From Trematomus loennbergii (taxonomy: Eukaryota > Chordata > Actinopteri > Perciformes > Nototheniidae): a stretch of 64,000 nucleotides of DNA. Below are positions 38,601 to 50,599 of this stretch, in pieces. The notes beneath the pieces were generated by a model, which saw only the letters and a program-made list of their open reading frames with translations, did no database searches and was not told where the DNA came from. Positions within the stretch are counted from its first letter, which is position 1; every line of letters begins with the position of its first letter. The translations under genes were made by a program, and so were the position numbers. The stretch is taken from assembly GCA_012861695.1 (NCBI GenBank), contig JAAOOA010000006.1, positions 30,724,734 through 30,788,733 on the forward strand, in the 5' to 3' direction.

Positions 38601-41600
38601 AGAACGTCTGGGAATAGCTGGTGAACAGTGATAGCTGGTGACCCAGACAGAGCTTAAAGGAGATTGTAAGGTTGTCCGTAGCTGGCCAGAAACACAACTT
38701 AAATCAATTATAATGTTGGTCAATTTGTACTGGATAGACATGTGTTTGCTAGCACGCTTGCCATAAGAACTTAATAGTATACAGTATATACAGTTTCTGT
38801 TAGCATATATGCTAAAATAATCATTAATAGAACTGCCATCAATGCAGCAGTAGCAGGGTTGTGTTCAGGGAGTGGTCTGGGGTAGAACCATCCATCCATC
38901 CATCCATCTTCTCCCGCTTATCCGTGGTCAGGTCACGGAGGTAGCAGTTCCAGCAGAGAGCCCCAAACTTCCCTTTCCCTGGCCACATCAACCAGCTCTG
39001 ACTGGGGGATCCCAAGGCGCTCCCAGGCCAGCGAAGAGATATAATCCCTCCACCTGGTACCTGGTTCACCCTCGGTCTCCTCCCAGCTGGACGTGCCTGG
39101 AACACCTCCCTAAGGAGGCGCCCAGGTCGTATCCTGACTAGGTGCCCTAACCACCTCTACTGGCTCCTTTCAACGCGAAGGAGCAGCGGTTCTACTCCGA
39201 GTCCCTCCCGGATGACTGAACGCCACCCTGCGGAGAAAACCCATCTCTGCCGCTTGTATCCGCAATCTTTTCTTTCGGTCTCGACCCATCCTTTATGCCC
39301 ATAGGTGACGGTAGTAATGAAAATGGCCCGGTAGACAGAGAGCTTTGCCTTCTGGCTCAGCTCTCTTTTCGTCACAACAGTGCGGTAAAGCGACTGCAGT
39401 ACCGCTCCCGCTGCTCCAATTCTCCGGCCCATCTCACGCTCCATTGTTCCCTCCCTCGAGAACAAGACCCCGAGATACGTGAACTCCTTCACTTGGGGTA
39501 AGGACTCATTCCCTACTTGGAGTGGACAGTCCATCGGTTTCCTGCTGAGAACCATGGCCTCAGCTTTGGAGGTGCTGATCCTCATCCCAGCTGCTTCACA
39601 CAGGCTGTGAACCGATCCAGTGAGTGCTGAAGGTCGCAGACCGATGAAGCCATTAGAACCACATCATCTGCAAAAAACTGTGGTACAATCCTTAACCCAC
39701 CAAACTGCAGAACCCCTCCCCCACGACTGCGCCTCGAAATCCTAACCATGAATATTACAAACAGGATTGTTGACAAAGCGCAGCCCTGGTGGAGGCCAAC
39801 CCTCACCGGATATGGGTCTGACTTACTGCAGAGGACACAGCTCTCGCTTTGGGAGTACAGAGATTGGATGGCCCTGAGTAGAGACCCCCTCATCCCCTAC
39901 TCCTGCAGCACCTCCCACAGTATCTCCCTGGGAACCCGGTCATACACCTTCTCCAAATCTACAAAACATATGTAGACCGGATAAGCGTACTCCCAGGCCC
40001 CCTCCAGGATCCTTGCGAGAGTAAAAAGCTGATCCGTCGTTCCACGACCAGGATGGAATGGGGTAGAACCATGGATGTTTAAAGGGAACATACGGTATTG
40101 GAGGAGGGGCTCTATTTACTTCAATGAAAATTCCTCAGTGGCGCATGAAGCCAAAATGGGCTGACTGACAAGAACAAAAATACCAGATCATCTGAGGTTC
40201 TGGGCCCTTGGAGCATGTACAATGTAGTTTTCCTAATCCTCCAATCCCAATGTAAGTCAATGGAAAAAAAGTATTTTTGGCCTCGATGACGCCACACCAA
40301 TGACACAGAAGTTGTAATCCCACCGTTTTGGCCACTACAAAAATATGCACCAATGGCCGGCTCATTTCCTAGGGTATTGGGTAGAACAGGTCACCCTTGG
40401 AATCAGATTTCCCCGATCCACCCATACAAGCCCTTCCATATTTAGCTGCAAACTAACTCTCACCATGCTGCCCCTGTGTGTAGAACCTGTGTGAGCCACT
40501 GTCCTCTGGGACACTATGAGGACATCGCGTCCCGTCGCTGTAGACGCTGCTTTAAAGGCTGTGAGGGGTGTGAGGGCCGGTCAGCTCGCAGCTGTCTGTC
40601 CTGCAGAAGAGGCCTGTACCTCAACACACTCAACTCCAGCTGCATCCATACCTGCCCTACAGGGTACTTTGCTGATGAGAGTAAGTCAACACATCCTTTT
40701 AATAAATATCTGATATGTAGCAGTGATGTAGGTCAGGGGTTTGAAACATCTTAGCTCCATGGTCGGTTCTTATATATCAGTTTAATGTTGATAGAAGTGT
40801 TTGGGGTGTTAGTGGTTATTGAGTTACAAACATTAGTCTCATAGTATCACACATTTGGATTTGATAGGCTTTTATCTACCATACCTAAAAAATTCAATTC
40901 GCTCCATCTTAGCAAGCTAGTTGTAATAATCAGCTTACATTCTAAACCTAAATTACCACTATAAAGATTCAGGGGCTACTGGGGTTCCTAAACCAGGCAA
41001 AGTGTCCTCCTAAATAATAAACTTCCCACCCACACTCAAAGCCAAGAAAGACTTTCACTGGCATCTCAAAGAAAATGTAATATGTAAAATATATATATAT
41101 AATATAAAAATATAATCCAAGTCGAACAAGGCCTTGCAAAAAGAAGACTTGCTGTGGTTTATAATCATGATGTGAGCATTATGGGGAATAATAGGAGTAG
41201 ATGCAGACACCCCACCAAATACATGGTGATAACTAATTACATAAAACAGTCTATTATATTGAATATTATTCAACCATAACGTCTCCTGGTGTCCTGTTAG
41301 TAAATTGTCTAAACTTAAAGCCTGCTGTGTTCATAGGAATTGTTAAGAAAATCATGGTAATTGTATTATTTGCAGCACTATATTGATGCTTGAGCATGCT
41401 GTCTATGCCAGATCAGAGACAGTGTCTGAAGTGCCATGACACCTGTATGACATGCCTGAGATATGCAGATAGGTGCACTGCCTGCAGCGAGGGCTACAGG
41501 TATGTAGAAACAGTCTGTCCGCCATTTACAGTTTGGTTTTGACCACGTTTCGAATGAAATTGATTTGTGTTTATAGTCTGGCAGGAATAACTTGTGTTCC

Positions 41601-44164
41601 TGAATGCACCAATGGGACATTTTTCAACCTGGAGGAGATGACCTGCAGCACATGCCATTCCTCTTGTAGGACTTGTACAGGTCAGTGTGTTTGGTATGAG
41701 CAGTTTCTACAGTGCCATCACAGAAACAGACCAAATAAAACCTCCAAGTGATGAGGGAATTGCTAAACCTGAGGTTAACCTAGAAGGGCTAGCAGGCATA
41801 GTTGAAGAGATTCAGGTAAGAAAATGCAGTCATAACTTATGTTTGTAGGTTGACCCGGAAGTTAGCATAGCACGAGCTCCCTTGAAAAAAGCAATGGGAT
41901 TTTTTTCTATAGGATTTTAGAGTATTGCAGGAAATAAGATCTGTGGCAAACATGTCTATGATATTTACATGTTTTGTTCAGAAGAATAATCCTCATGTAC
42001 TAACACCACTTTTATGTTTTTGGAAGCGTAAATACAATCTGCAGAAGTAAAAGCTAATGGCTATAAATTCTAGATAAGGGGCACATGGCTGTGCGTCAGC
42101 ACCTTTAAGCTAAAGGCGGCTAATGTTGTTAGCAAACGCCGTTTTTAAGACACATAGTTTCTGACACCATTAGATCACCAGTAGACGTGTTAACTGACAT
42201 ATTTCATATCATAGAACAAAACGTGAACATCTCTTTACATGTAGCTTGTGTTAAAGGTCTCCTATCATGCAAAATTCACTTTTTGATGTCTTTATAAAAT
42301 AAATATGTGTCCCCGGTGTGTCAGGGAACTCACAAAGTGTCAGAAAACAAACCCACCCTCTTTTTCTCTGTACCCTAATCTCTAAAAACGGGGAACAACG
42401 GAGCTGATCCAGATTTGCTGCCAATATGACATTATATCGGAAATGTGGGCGGCTTTACACCCACGGCCCTATCAGAAACCTTGCTGTATCAGAAACAATG
42501 TGCAACGTGTTTTGGAAGTAATATGGTCTTTCTTTACATTAGCAAGCATCGCTAACACTCAGAGCTAACCTGTACTGGAGAGAGTATGTGTAAAAAGAAG
42601 GATATAAAAAGGTACTCACCTTGTGGTAAACCCGCAAGAAAAAAAGCATTTGAGCTCCATACTGTTTCAGAAATAATCCTTGAAGTGGTTTGTAACATAA
42701 TATGGCGTTTAAACACGGCAGCATTTAGCTGAGTATCTGGGTAGAATTCTCCTGCATGAGCTCTCGTCTCGGCTCTCGTTTTTCTTTTTCTTTTTTTTAT
42801 CTACGGACCCAGAATCAGCACTTCTCTATCAGGCTGAAATAGAGGGGTATGATGCATGACTAGAATGGGTGATCTGTCTGGTATTTTGAGCAAAACACTT
42901 CATAGATATGTTTTTATAGATCTGAGACCTATAATATATGCCTAAAAGTAGTATAAAAGGAGACCTTTAACCCCAGATCTCATTCCTAGCATCCAACCAA
43001 AAAACCTTTGACTTCAAGATAAGGGAACAGGAAGTGGTAAAATGCTAACTCATTTCCAGGTTTAAGGACTCACCAAGATGTGAATATTTTGTAATCACGT
43101 CTTTCCTAAAGCACTGTGTGACATTAAGAAATGAAGTTTGATGTGTGTTTTTCCCAGGTCCAGGTAAGAGGGAGTGTATCCAGTGTGCTGAGGGCTTCCT
43201 GCAGCAGGAGTGGAGGTGTGTGCAGAGCTGTGGTCCTGGATACTACCCCGGAGAGGCAGCTGGAGTCCCTCACAAGATGTGCCACAGGTGGGGGATTCTC
43301 AGTCCTACAAATATCTCTGGTTCATTAAAACATATTTTTCTTACACCATTGATCAACATTTTACAGCTGAAATACTTATAGAAACGAAATGAATAAAATA
43401 AGTTTGTTTACAATTTGATGATTTTAGTTCTTAACTACTGGCTTTATATGGATTTTTCTCTAAAGGTGTGAGGAAAACTGCCTGAGCTGCAGTGGCCCCG
43501 GAACAACATGCACCAAATGCAAAGAGGGGTACCGTCTGGTTAGCATGACCTGTGTTGTGAATGCTTCCTGTAATAATGGTGAGTACCAAATGATATGTTG
43601 GGGCCAAATAACTTCTAGGTTTGCCCATGATAATGTGTCGAGGGATAATGATAATTCACCCTGGTGTGTGACTTACCAACACTTTAATATCATAGACGTG
43701 CCTATGGGAGCAATTTGGGGTACAGTATATTTTACCCACACTTCAACATGTTGACTGCAGGGACTGGGGATCGAACCGCTGACCCTCGGATGACGTGACT
43801 TAGTCTGAACCATTCATATTTTCAGGTCCTCTAATGCTACTACTAGCAGTACAGTACAGTACATTTTTTCATTTTTTGTGAAAAGGAGGTAGATTATATT
43901 TTCCTAATAAAAAGGAAACATGCAACACATAGCAGATATAAGCTAAATAATTTATGTTTACACCAACTTGACACTAGAAACAGGGACCAGATAGTGAAGT
44001 TTAGGTATTATATGATATTATATATTTTAGTTATATATTGAACCTGATTGTCTGCTTGTGTGTCAGCTGACGAGGTGTTCTGTCAAATGGTCCGGTCCAA
44101 CCGTCTCTGTGAGAAGAAGCTGTATCGTAAATTCTGCTGCCGCACCTGTCTGATGAACGGATGA
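26632..44164 (+). CDS. pcsk6: Proprotein convertase subtilisin/kexin 6 (PACE4), 21 coding exons
   Basis: Exons: 26632-26832, 28064-28168, 28758-28868, 28962-29104, 29242-29318, 30132-30220, 30789-30961, 31047-31259, 33081-33181, 34532-34635, 34721-34838, 36874-37062, 37479-37615, 37732-37887, 38458-38560, 40484-40680, 41412-41499, 41577-41680, 43158-43287, 43466-43578 and 44067-44164. All are GT-AG and in phase except for one base missing in exon 4; about 916 residues result (human 969). Order: hydrophobic signal (about residues 11-30), propeptide ending PRVKR (Arg117), subtilisin domain with Asp173 (LDDG), His214 (HGTRC), oxyanion Asn315 (ASGNGG) and Ser388 (GTSVSAP), P domain (exons 10-14), acidic linker, furin-like Cys-rich repeats (exons 15-20) and a C-terminal PLAC domain ([17 protein letters not shown]). 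The triad spacing equals furin's. PACE4 cleaves after multibasic sites in secreted precursors such as Nodal/BMP-type ligands, with the Cys-rich tail tethering it to cell-surface heparan sulfate. The PLAC tail distinguishes it from furin; its sequence favours PCSK6 over PCSK5. Confidence 0.96.
28962..29104 (+). CDS. pcsk6: pcsk6 exon 4 (catalytic Asp) with a one-base deletion
   Basis: The exon is 143 nt, but the flanking phases need 144. The frame is lost between RGY-T (up to 29032) and the [11 protein letters not shown] segment: acggcaag at 29031-29038 lacks one G of the expected ACGGGCAAG. Both sides are otherwise highly conserved, including the catalytic Asp and HPDL. As written, translation would terminate early; the neighbouring 17 exons remain open, so an assembly error is the likeliest explanation. 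Confidence 0.9.
29482..29757 (+). repeat. SINE-like remnant in pcsk6 intron 5
   Basis: Positions 29625-29757 (ccttcagcggcctggttcc... to cctttcctgtctatcttctg then taataaaaaagccaaaagc) match the tRNA-derived SINE-like tail common in fish, with a B-box-like GGTTCCAAT and a terminal AAAA-GCCAAAA segment. The 5' part from 29482 is less certain. Confidence 0.4.
33253..34093. mobile_element. TTAA-flanked MITE (family A, copy 2), chimeric with family B, in pcsk6 intron 9
   Basis: TTAA lies at 33249-33252 and 34094-34097. The left 600 bases match family A (AGGTCCCATGTCATG start). The last 220 or so bases are instead the reverse complement of a family B end: AGGTCACCTATTATGCAAAA read on the - strand, compare AGGTCTCCTATCATGCAAAA at 42255. 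The switch occurs near 33868. Confidence 0.8.
35123..35952. mobile_element. TTAA-flanked MITE (family A, copy 3) in pcsk6 intron 11
   Basis: Bounded by TTAA at 35119-35122 and 35953-35956, with ends AGGTCCCATGTCATA and GACATGGGACCT. It is 830 bp and close to copy 1 over its whole length. It shares with copy 2 the segment from AGGTCCCATG to the gattggtcagctcgcc region. Confidence 0.88.
38892..40059 (-). mobile_element. 5'-truncated RTE-type (Rex3-like) LINE in pcsk6 intron 15, antisense
   Basis: Minus-strand frames (40091-39897, 39893-39582 and 39585-39157) carry reverse transcriptase signatures: [28 protein letters not shown] and [11 protein letters not shown], followed by [19 protein letters not shown]. 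The element ends in a GGAT/TGGA simple repeat (plus-strand ccatccatcc, 38889-38908), as RTE/Rex3 LINEs do. Identical 13-base direct repeats GGGGTAGAACCAT at 38879-38891 and 40060-40072 are the target-site duplication. The frame is broken by shifts between the three parts and decays after TYGHKGW. Inactive. Confidence 0.9.
42255..42966. mobile_element. TTAA-flanked MITE (family B) in pcsk6 intron 18
   Basis: TTAA at 42251-42254 and 42967-42970 flank inverted ends AGGTCTCCTATCATG and AAAAGGAGACCT. It is 712 bp and non-coding. Its left end is related to the right end of the chimeric element at 33253-34093. Confidence 0.85.
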
Positions 44165-44227
44165 GGGCCCCCCCCCCCCACATTTTGTTCTCCATCACAC
44201 TAAACCATGAATTGTCCTAAAATCGTT

Positions 44228-44233
44228 AATAAA
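44228..44233 (+). terminator. AATAAA poly(A) signal of pcsk6
   Basis: AATAAA lies 64 bases after the pcsk6 stop codon. Later candidate signals exist, so the site in use is not certain. Confidence 0.55.
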
Positions 44234-45069
44234 GAACTCAAACGACTTCAATTTGTACAGTGTGGTTAACTTTTATACAAATGTCGGATGTCGCATTTTG
44301 GATTAAGCTTTTCAGTTTAGAATATCTAGAAATATTATATATAAACGTGAATTGTATTTAACATGTACAAACTGCATTATAATTAATGCACTTTTTGCAA
44401 TATAAAGTTATAACTGATACTTTGATCACATTATTTTTACTCTCGATAACATCTCATATGCTGGTATGAGCTTTTATATTTTCCTTCATCATATTATATC
44501 TACAGCTCAGTTAAAATGTAAATATTACAGCACACTGAAGTTTATGTAGCTAGAAATGTTTATGCTAGGCTACATTTATTTTATTTAGCGTTTTGCTCCA
44601 CAGAATATTAAATATATTTCAGCTGATATGAACTTGCACTACCCAGCTTTAGAGTTGTGTTCACTTTCCCTTCAGCAGAAAGAGCATGCAGCTGTTTTAA
44701 TCAAATGAGATCAATGTGAGTTAATAAAATAAATCAAATGTAGAAATAAAACACATTCTTGAGGATGAATAAAGCCTGCAGCCAGAGACATGTGATTCTG
44801 AGTGTTAGAGAAACACAGCAGCTGCAGACTGGTGAGTGACAGGTATTTCAATTCGTCAGATGAAGCAACTGGAATATGTTCAGGTTGTCTGGAAACTGAC
44901 TCATCTCAGACCCAGAGCTGTGTGTATGCTGTGTAATGATAATAATATAAATTATCATATGGAACAGGGAGGTTCTGTTTATACTGGTCCTGGTATGGTT
45001 GACTGCTTAGCTTACCTTAGCCCATAGCAAGCATGTAAACAAGGACAAGTGATGCTATTAACATTAAAT

Positions 45070-45286
45070 TAAAGTTATCATATTCTGCTCAATTTCAGGT
45101 TCATATGTGTCTTTTGTGTCTCTCCTGCCTCCATGCTTTAATGTTCAAAAAGCTCTTTATTTTGTGTCACACTGCCTGTGCTGCAGCGCCTCGTTTCACC
45201 CTCTGTCTGAAACCAGAGCCCAGTCTGCTCTGATTGGTTAGCTGGCCTGCTCTGGTGATTGGTCAACCGCTTAGAGCTTAGGCCAT
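45070..45286 (+). repeat. Dispersed repeat family C, copy 2
   Basis: Closely matches 24430-24655 in the same orientation. It begins at TTAAAGTTATCATATTCTGCTC, another TTAA-type left edge. Confidence 0.7.
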
Positions 45287-45299
45287 GAAGACAGAAAAA

Positions 45300-45880
45300 G
45301 AGTCATTGCATACGACAGAAATGCTCCAAACGGCCCAAAACTTCACAGGTTTGGTAACGATGCAGCCATCCACACATCTAAGCGTATTATGGGGTGTCAT
45401 CAAATGCCGTTGCCATGGCGACAGATCACTCGCCATGAAACACGATGTCGCTGTAAGTCCAATGGACACGGTCCAATCGTCCCCCAATCTTCACTTGTAT
45501 ATCACCGGTCCATGCCTCAACAGCTCTATGCCAACTCTGAGATCTCACCATATGCCGTTTCCATGGAAACGCATCCCTCGCCATAAAAGACGATGTCGCT
45601 ATAACTCCTATGAAAATGTTCAAAAAGTGCTCAAACTTGACATGTGTGCTAACAGTCCAGCCGTGAAGACATCTACCGGACAGTTTTGAGATTTCTTCAA
45701 ATGCCGTTGCCATGGCAACACAATGCTCACCATGAAACACGGTTTTCTCATAACTTCAGTGAAAATGCTCCAAACGGCCCAAAACTTCACAGGTTTGGTA
45801 ACGATGCAGCCATCAACGCATCTAAGCGTATTATGGGATGTCAGCAAATGCCGTTGGCATGGCGACAGATCATTCAACCA
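45300..45880 (+). repeat. Diverged minisatellite of about 145-155-bp units, four copies
   Basis: The unit contains a 'gaaatgctccaaacggcccaaaacttcac' lead, a central gatgcagccatc segment, then 'caaatgccgttgccatggcgacag' and 'gccatgaaacacgatgtcg'. Units start near 45322, 45470, 45612 and 45766. The first and fourth are most similar; the middle two are diverged. The overlapping 134-codon open frame is a by-product of the repeat. Confidence 0.75.
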
Positions 45881-47984
45881 TCAAGTTAGTTCAAAAGTTT
45901 GCAGTTCAAATATTCTGCTGCTTTTCCAAACCTTTTACTTTCTTTTCTTCTCTCATCACACATTCAAGCCCCCAGTGTTCATGTATCATTTCATTCTAAA
46001 TTCTTCACTTTCTTCTTACACATTACATTTCAGCATAGCAGTTTAGCGTCAGCTTTTCAGCATAAAGCATTCCCACTAGCAATTTCTTCCTTCAGGGCTT
46101 TGATTATTATATGACAGATTAAAAATAATAAACATTAATGAAAAGATGTTTCATTTACATTTGTCCTAGAAAAGCATGAGCAAATGTAAACCTAGTTTTT
46201 ATTACAGTGTATTTTTTTTAACATAAATTACATTTTTATCACAAAAAACGATGGACACTTCCATTGTTAAATTTGATCTAGCAAAGAGTATTTTCAAAAA
46301 CTAATTATATATTTCATTTATATTGTTGGGGAATGAGTTAAAGACAATATGTATAAGGAATTGTGCATGTTGAATTTAGTTCTGTATTTTTTAAACCCTG
46401 AAATATGTCCCGGGTCAATTTGACCCGAACAAATCAAAGGGTGCGAAATGTGAACATAACAAAAGGGTTAAGAATGTAAGACATTTTTCCACTGATAGGC
46501 AGGAAGAACTCCCCCTTTGCTTATCCTGTTTAACAAAAAAAATAAAATCTAAATAATAATTTCCCTGTCTAGGACAATCAAGGGAGAAATTAAATAACAC
46601 TATGTCTCCTCAAGAATCCACCCATATTTTATGATAATTTATGACCGACAGAAGATTAGTATTTCTCTACTACTTATGAAAACACACTTCTGCCCTCTGC
46701 AGGCGGTCAGAGCCTAATACAATATTTTAATATCTGCCCAGCACATTTTAGCTATTCAGATTCTGATTTGATTTGCCAGTGATAAACAGATGGTACTTTA
46801 TCATCAGAGACAAATACAATTACTGCTGTGTATGTCCATAGGAAGTGCAAACATGAAGTACCTTAAGTATATTACTTTGCTGGCCAAACGCTCATATAGA
46901 ATGTTTATAATTTCTTTAATACTGTTTAACCCTTCTCTTTCGTTAGGTCATACCCCCCTTCCCATACTATTTTGTGTTAGTGTTTTGCACAGTGATATCT
47001 CTGGAACCCCTTATCCAATTTTGATGGTTGACATCTCATTTGAACAGTCAAAGCAAGTATAATCAAGGGGTGACAGACAGAATGACACCAGGGGTGAATT
47101 TCATGTTATAATTTTGCAGTAAGTTCAAAGATAGTGCTTACTGTACATTTCCTCTATATTATAAAAATGCTTGCCATGTAGGCTGTGTTTACTGGAGATG
47201 GAAATGCGTTAGTTGGTGTTGTAGCCAGTGGCAGCGCCAGAGTATTTTTGTTGGGTAATCTATGGTAAGGCTAACCCATACAGTGGTGGGGCTCAAGTCA
47301 GTATTTGCAATGTAATTACATACACGCTATATCGCCCCCCTTGACAGTGAAACGCCACGCGTGAGGTTTAGATTATTTCCCTGTCTCAATCAAAATGGAA
47401 CTGTATGAAATAAAACGGTACATTTGTCTTGTAGTAAATAAAAAGGGATCACTGTGAACGTGACGTATGCTAGTACACGTTGAAGATCCAATGGGGATAC
47501 TGAATGGCGGTTCCGATTGATCTCAATCAGTAAGGCATGACGCAGACCCAACGTTTCGTTGCTCTGATTGGCTGTAGGTCTATTCAAATTGCATTCGGAG
47601 ACATTTTGATCTGACCGCGGCCGCGCTGATATTATAACGCCAGAGAATTTCCACACTTTAGTGTATAAAACTCCCCTACTACTTGGACTATTCCTTGCAC
47701 CCTCTTCTAGCATAAGCCTGAATGGTCTCAACCATATAACGTGCACTTGTAGTTAGAGCAGGATCAGTTTGTGTGTTGTGGACACGACCCAGTGGCGTAA
47801 CTATCGACGGTGCAGCCGGTGCAACGCACCGGGGCCCAGAGCCGGGCAGGGGCCCATGGAAAAAAAATGGCATTGGCCGGTTCACGCAGTCTTCAAAGTA
47901 ACCAAGCAACCTACATTTATTTGTAATTTGTCTGGCAGCAGCAAGTTCGGCAGCATACAAAATTGAATAGCCTGCATTTATAAT

Positions 47985-50321
47985 CAGGGTTCCCGCGGGG
48001 TCTTAAAAAGTCTTACATTTGATACTCAGAATTTAAGGTATGTTTAAATATGAAAAAAATAAGAAAGTTCTTAAATATGATTTAGAAGGTCTTAAAAATG
48101 ATAGGATTTGAAAGTACTTCTGTGTTGCGATCGCGTCTAAATGTGTTTTGGGGGAAATGTCCGGGCTGCAAAGTAACCAGTACGGTAATCGCCTTTCAGT
48201 TCCCCTCAACAATTTGTATTGAAATAAATCAACATGGAACCAGTAATCACTAACTTTGTTTCCCCGGCCCCTTATCGGAGAACACCCAGCTAGTAACCAT
48301 AGCAACCAACCAAGCTTCAGCTAGCGGCAGTCAGAAACTCAGGTATCTTCTAATCTACCTTAAAATAAATATAGGGAAGTGTAAGTTCAACCGTATTTGG
48401 TTGATAAACATCGAATTTAGTGCTTGGTTGAAACCAGTGGAGGGGAACGTGTTTGAAGCCCGCTGCACCTTTTGCAAACAAAATTAGCGTTTGTTTTGCT
48501 AATGCAGCGTTAGCTAGTGCAGCGTTAGCTAGTGCAGTAGTCTACGTCAACCCTAAAAGCGGAGGTGCTGTGGACAACAGTCTCACTCCCTGAACGTCCA
48601 GGAGCGACGCTTGGTCATGGTCCATGGCGTCCAGTTGTGACTCGCTGAGTCTCCTTCAGCTTCATAAACGGACGCAAAGAGCTTTCAACTGATTGCAATG
48701 TATTCCCATCGGCGGTGGTATTTGACACTCAGGGAAGCACTGCATCGGTCCATGTCGGCGGCACTTAAAGGCAATGTGAGCGTCCATTCCCATTGGATAA
48801 CGGAGGATTTTACACCCGGAAGTAAGTATTCTCTTTACTGTCGATTGATTTTACAGTGATATCTGCACTACTCATCAACTCAAAAACACCAGATTATCCT
48901 TATTAATTACACAACATTGATTGGTTTAAATTGTGTACAATGCTTTTGTATTTTTCCCCTTCGATTCGGAGAAACAAATATTTTTTCGGAGTTTAGGATG
49001 GCAGAAGACACTACACTACCCAGAATCCTCAGCTATCGTTGGGACTACACCATGTGCTTCGCTCGACAAACGCCATGATTAGTCCTCAAGCTCTGTGATT
49101 GGTTGACCTCCAACTGCATTCCATATGAAAAAAACGTTTCGTAAAAGATCAAATCATACTTTATTCAGCAGTGCTTGCTTTACTCTTTGAAAGTCATCAC
49201 ATGAATGCATTGTAATGAATGGTTTGGCTGCATTAAACATTACACATCTGTCGTAGTTCTTTATTTATCTACAGAGATCGGGCCTCAGAATAGACCGGAA
49301 ACTATCTTTTACCGTTCTGTTTTAATTTCACAATAAAGTTAGTAGTAATATTTTGTTTTGATATTATTGTTTTTTATTAACTACTAACCGCTGGGTCATG
49401 TTAAGACATCTTTTCTGTGTTGCTGTGGGTTTTCTCCATCGCTTTTGTGTTACAAATATCAAAACAATAACAAATATATCCGTCGTAAACTAAACCGGAA
49501 ACAGCAGTATATTTTATTTTGTTAACACTGTAAACTTGACAGCTTTTAACCCGCACCTCCTACTGGTTAAAGCACGTTATTACACGTTTAGAGTAATTGC
49601 AATGCAGGTAGATTGTGTTGCTTTTTAATGACTGTTTAAAATGCCTTTTTCTTAATGTCTTTCATTTTTCCAATCCACGGACTTCCTCACACACACATCT
49701 GTGTGCAGGGAGCAGGCAGCTCAGCTGATTTCTCCTCCCTGGCTGCAGGCTGATAACAGTTGGGATCGCGGCGAAATTCTCTCTGCAGACCCATTCTCAC
49801 AGCGTTTACCTTTTTCTTACTCAATATCAAGCCACACTTATTGTTTTTACTTCGACTGTGAGTTTGTGTGTGCTCAGGATGAGTTTGGCTGTGTTTCGCT
49901 ATGTATCCTAAACAAGGAAACAACACCTCCACGGAGCTCAGCGCGATTCACAACGTCCCGACCAATCAGAGCACAATGTGCTCACAGGGAGGGTGGGGGC
50001 TGGAGCTATTGGAGCTACAACGAGCCGTTAAAGGCAGAGAGTGAAATTCAGTGAATACAAGTAGTTTACAGAGATGCTGTATGAGAAACCAATGTGAGTT
50101 TGGAAAAATGCACAGTATAAATCTATTTTAGTATACCTCAACAATGGAATTATGATCAGTGGAAATGGCCATGACACCTCTCCTTTAATAGGAGGATGTG
50201 CAAAACAGACAAACTAATTAGGCTTTATTTAAACATTAAATAATACTTTAGGTTAAGGACTTCTTTTAAATACATGTAAGCAAAAAGCTTTGGGGGTATC
50301 TGATAAATATTAAGCCTGACA

Positions 50322-50361
<40 letters not shown>

Positions 50362-50599
50362 TTTGTCTAACACGCTAACACAGTTCTGTGTACTGTTATG
50401 CTGTTATGTTCAGTCATCGTTCTGATGTTGAACATGAATACATTTACTTTGTAAGTAATTATGGGACGTATTTCTTCTTTCATAGCAATTTTCCTTCATA
50501 CTTTCTTGCCGTGAAATACGTCTTAAATTATATTCAAGTGGTCTTAAAAAGGTCTTAAAAAGTCTTACATTTGAGTTGGTGAATCCTGCAGGAACCCTG
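47985..50599. mobile_element. CAGGGTTCC-ended element nested in 47790-50954
   Basis: Starts CAGGGTTCCCGCGGGGTCTTAAAAAGTC and ends GACTTAAAA-type repeats then GCAGGAACCCTG (plus strand: ggtcttaaaaagtcttac... gcaggaaccctg). ATAAT lies immediately outside both ends (47980-47984 and 50600-50604), giving a possible 5-bp duplication, although this is AT-rich. The 2.6-kb interior holds further repeats and a CA microsatellite (50325-50359). No transposase was recognised. Confidence 0.7.
49920..50184 (-). mobile_element. Family A MITE, partial antisense copy
   Basis: Reverse complement of the family A left half: the TTAA edge is at 50185-50188 and the sequence reads ...ccatgacacct. It includes the counterpart of 'tctcatacagcatctctgta' and 'gattggtc'. 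The other end could not be delimited and may extend to about 49690. Confidence 0.6.

Noticed and set aside
43762..43800. tRNA-like GATCGAACC segment
   Set aside because: Resembles a T-arm/B-box sequence, but no cloverleaf could be completed; probably a SINE scrap.
45285..45689. 134-codon + strand open frame
   Set aside because: Spans a diverged tandem repeat whose unit simply lacks stops in one frame.
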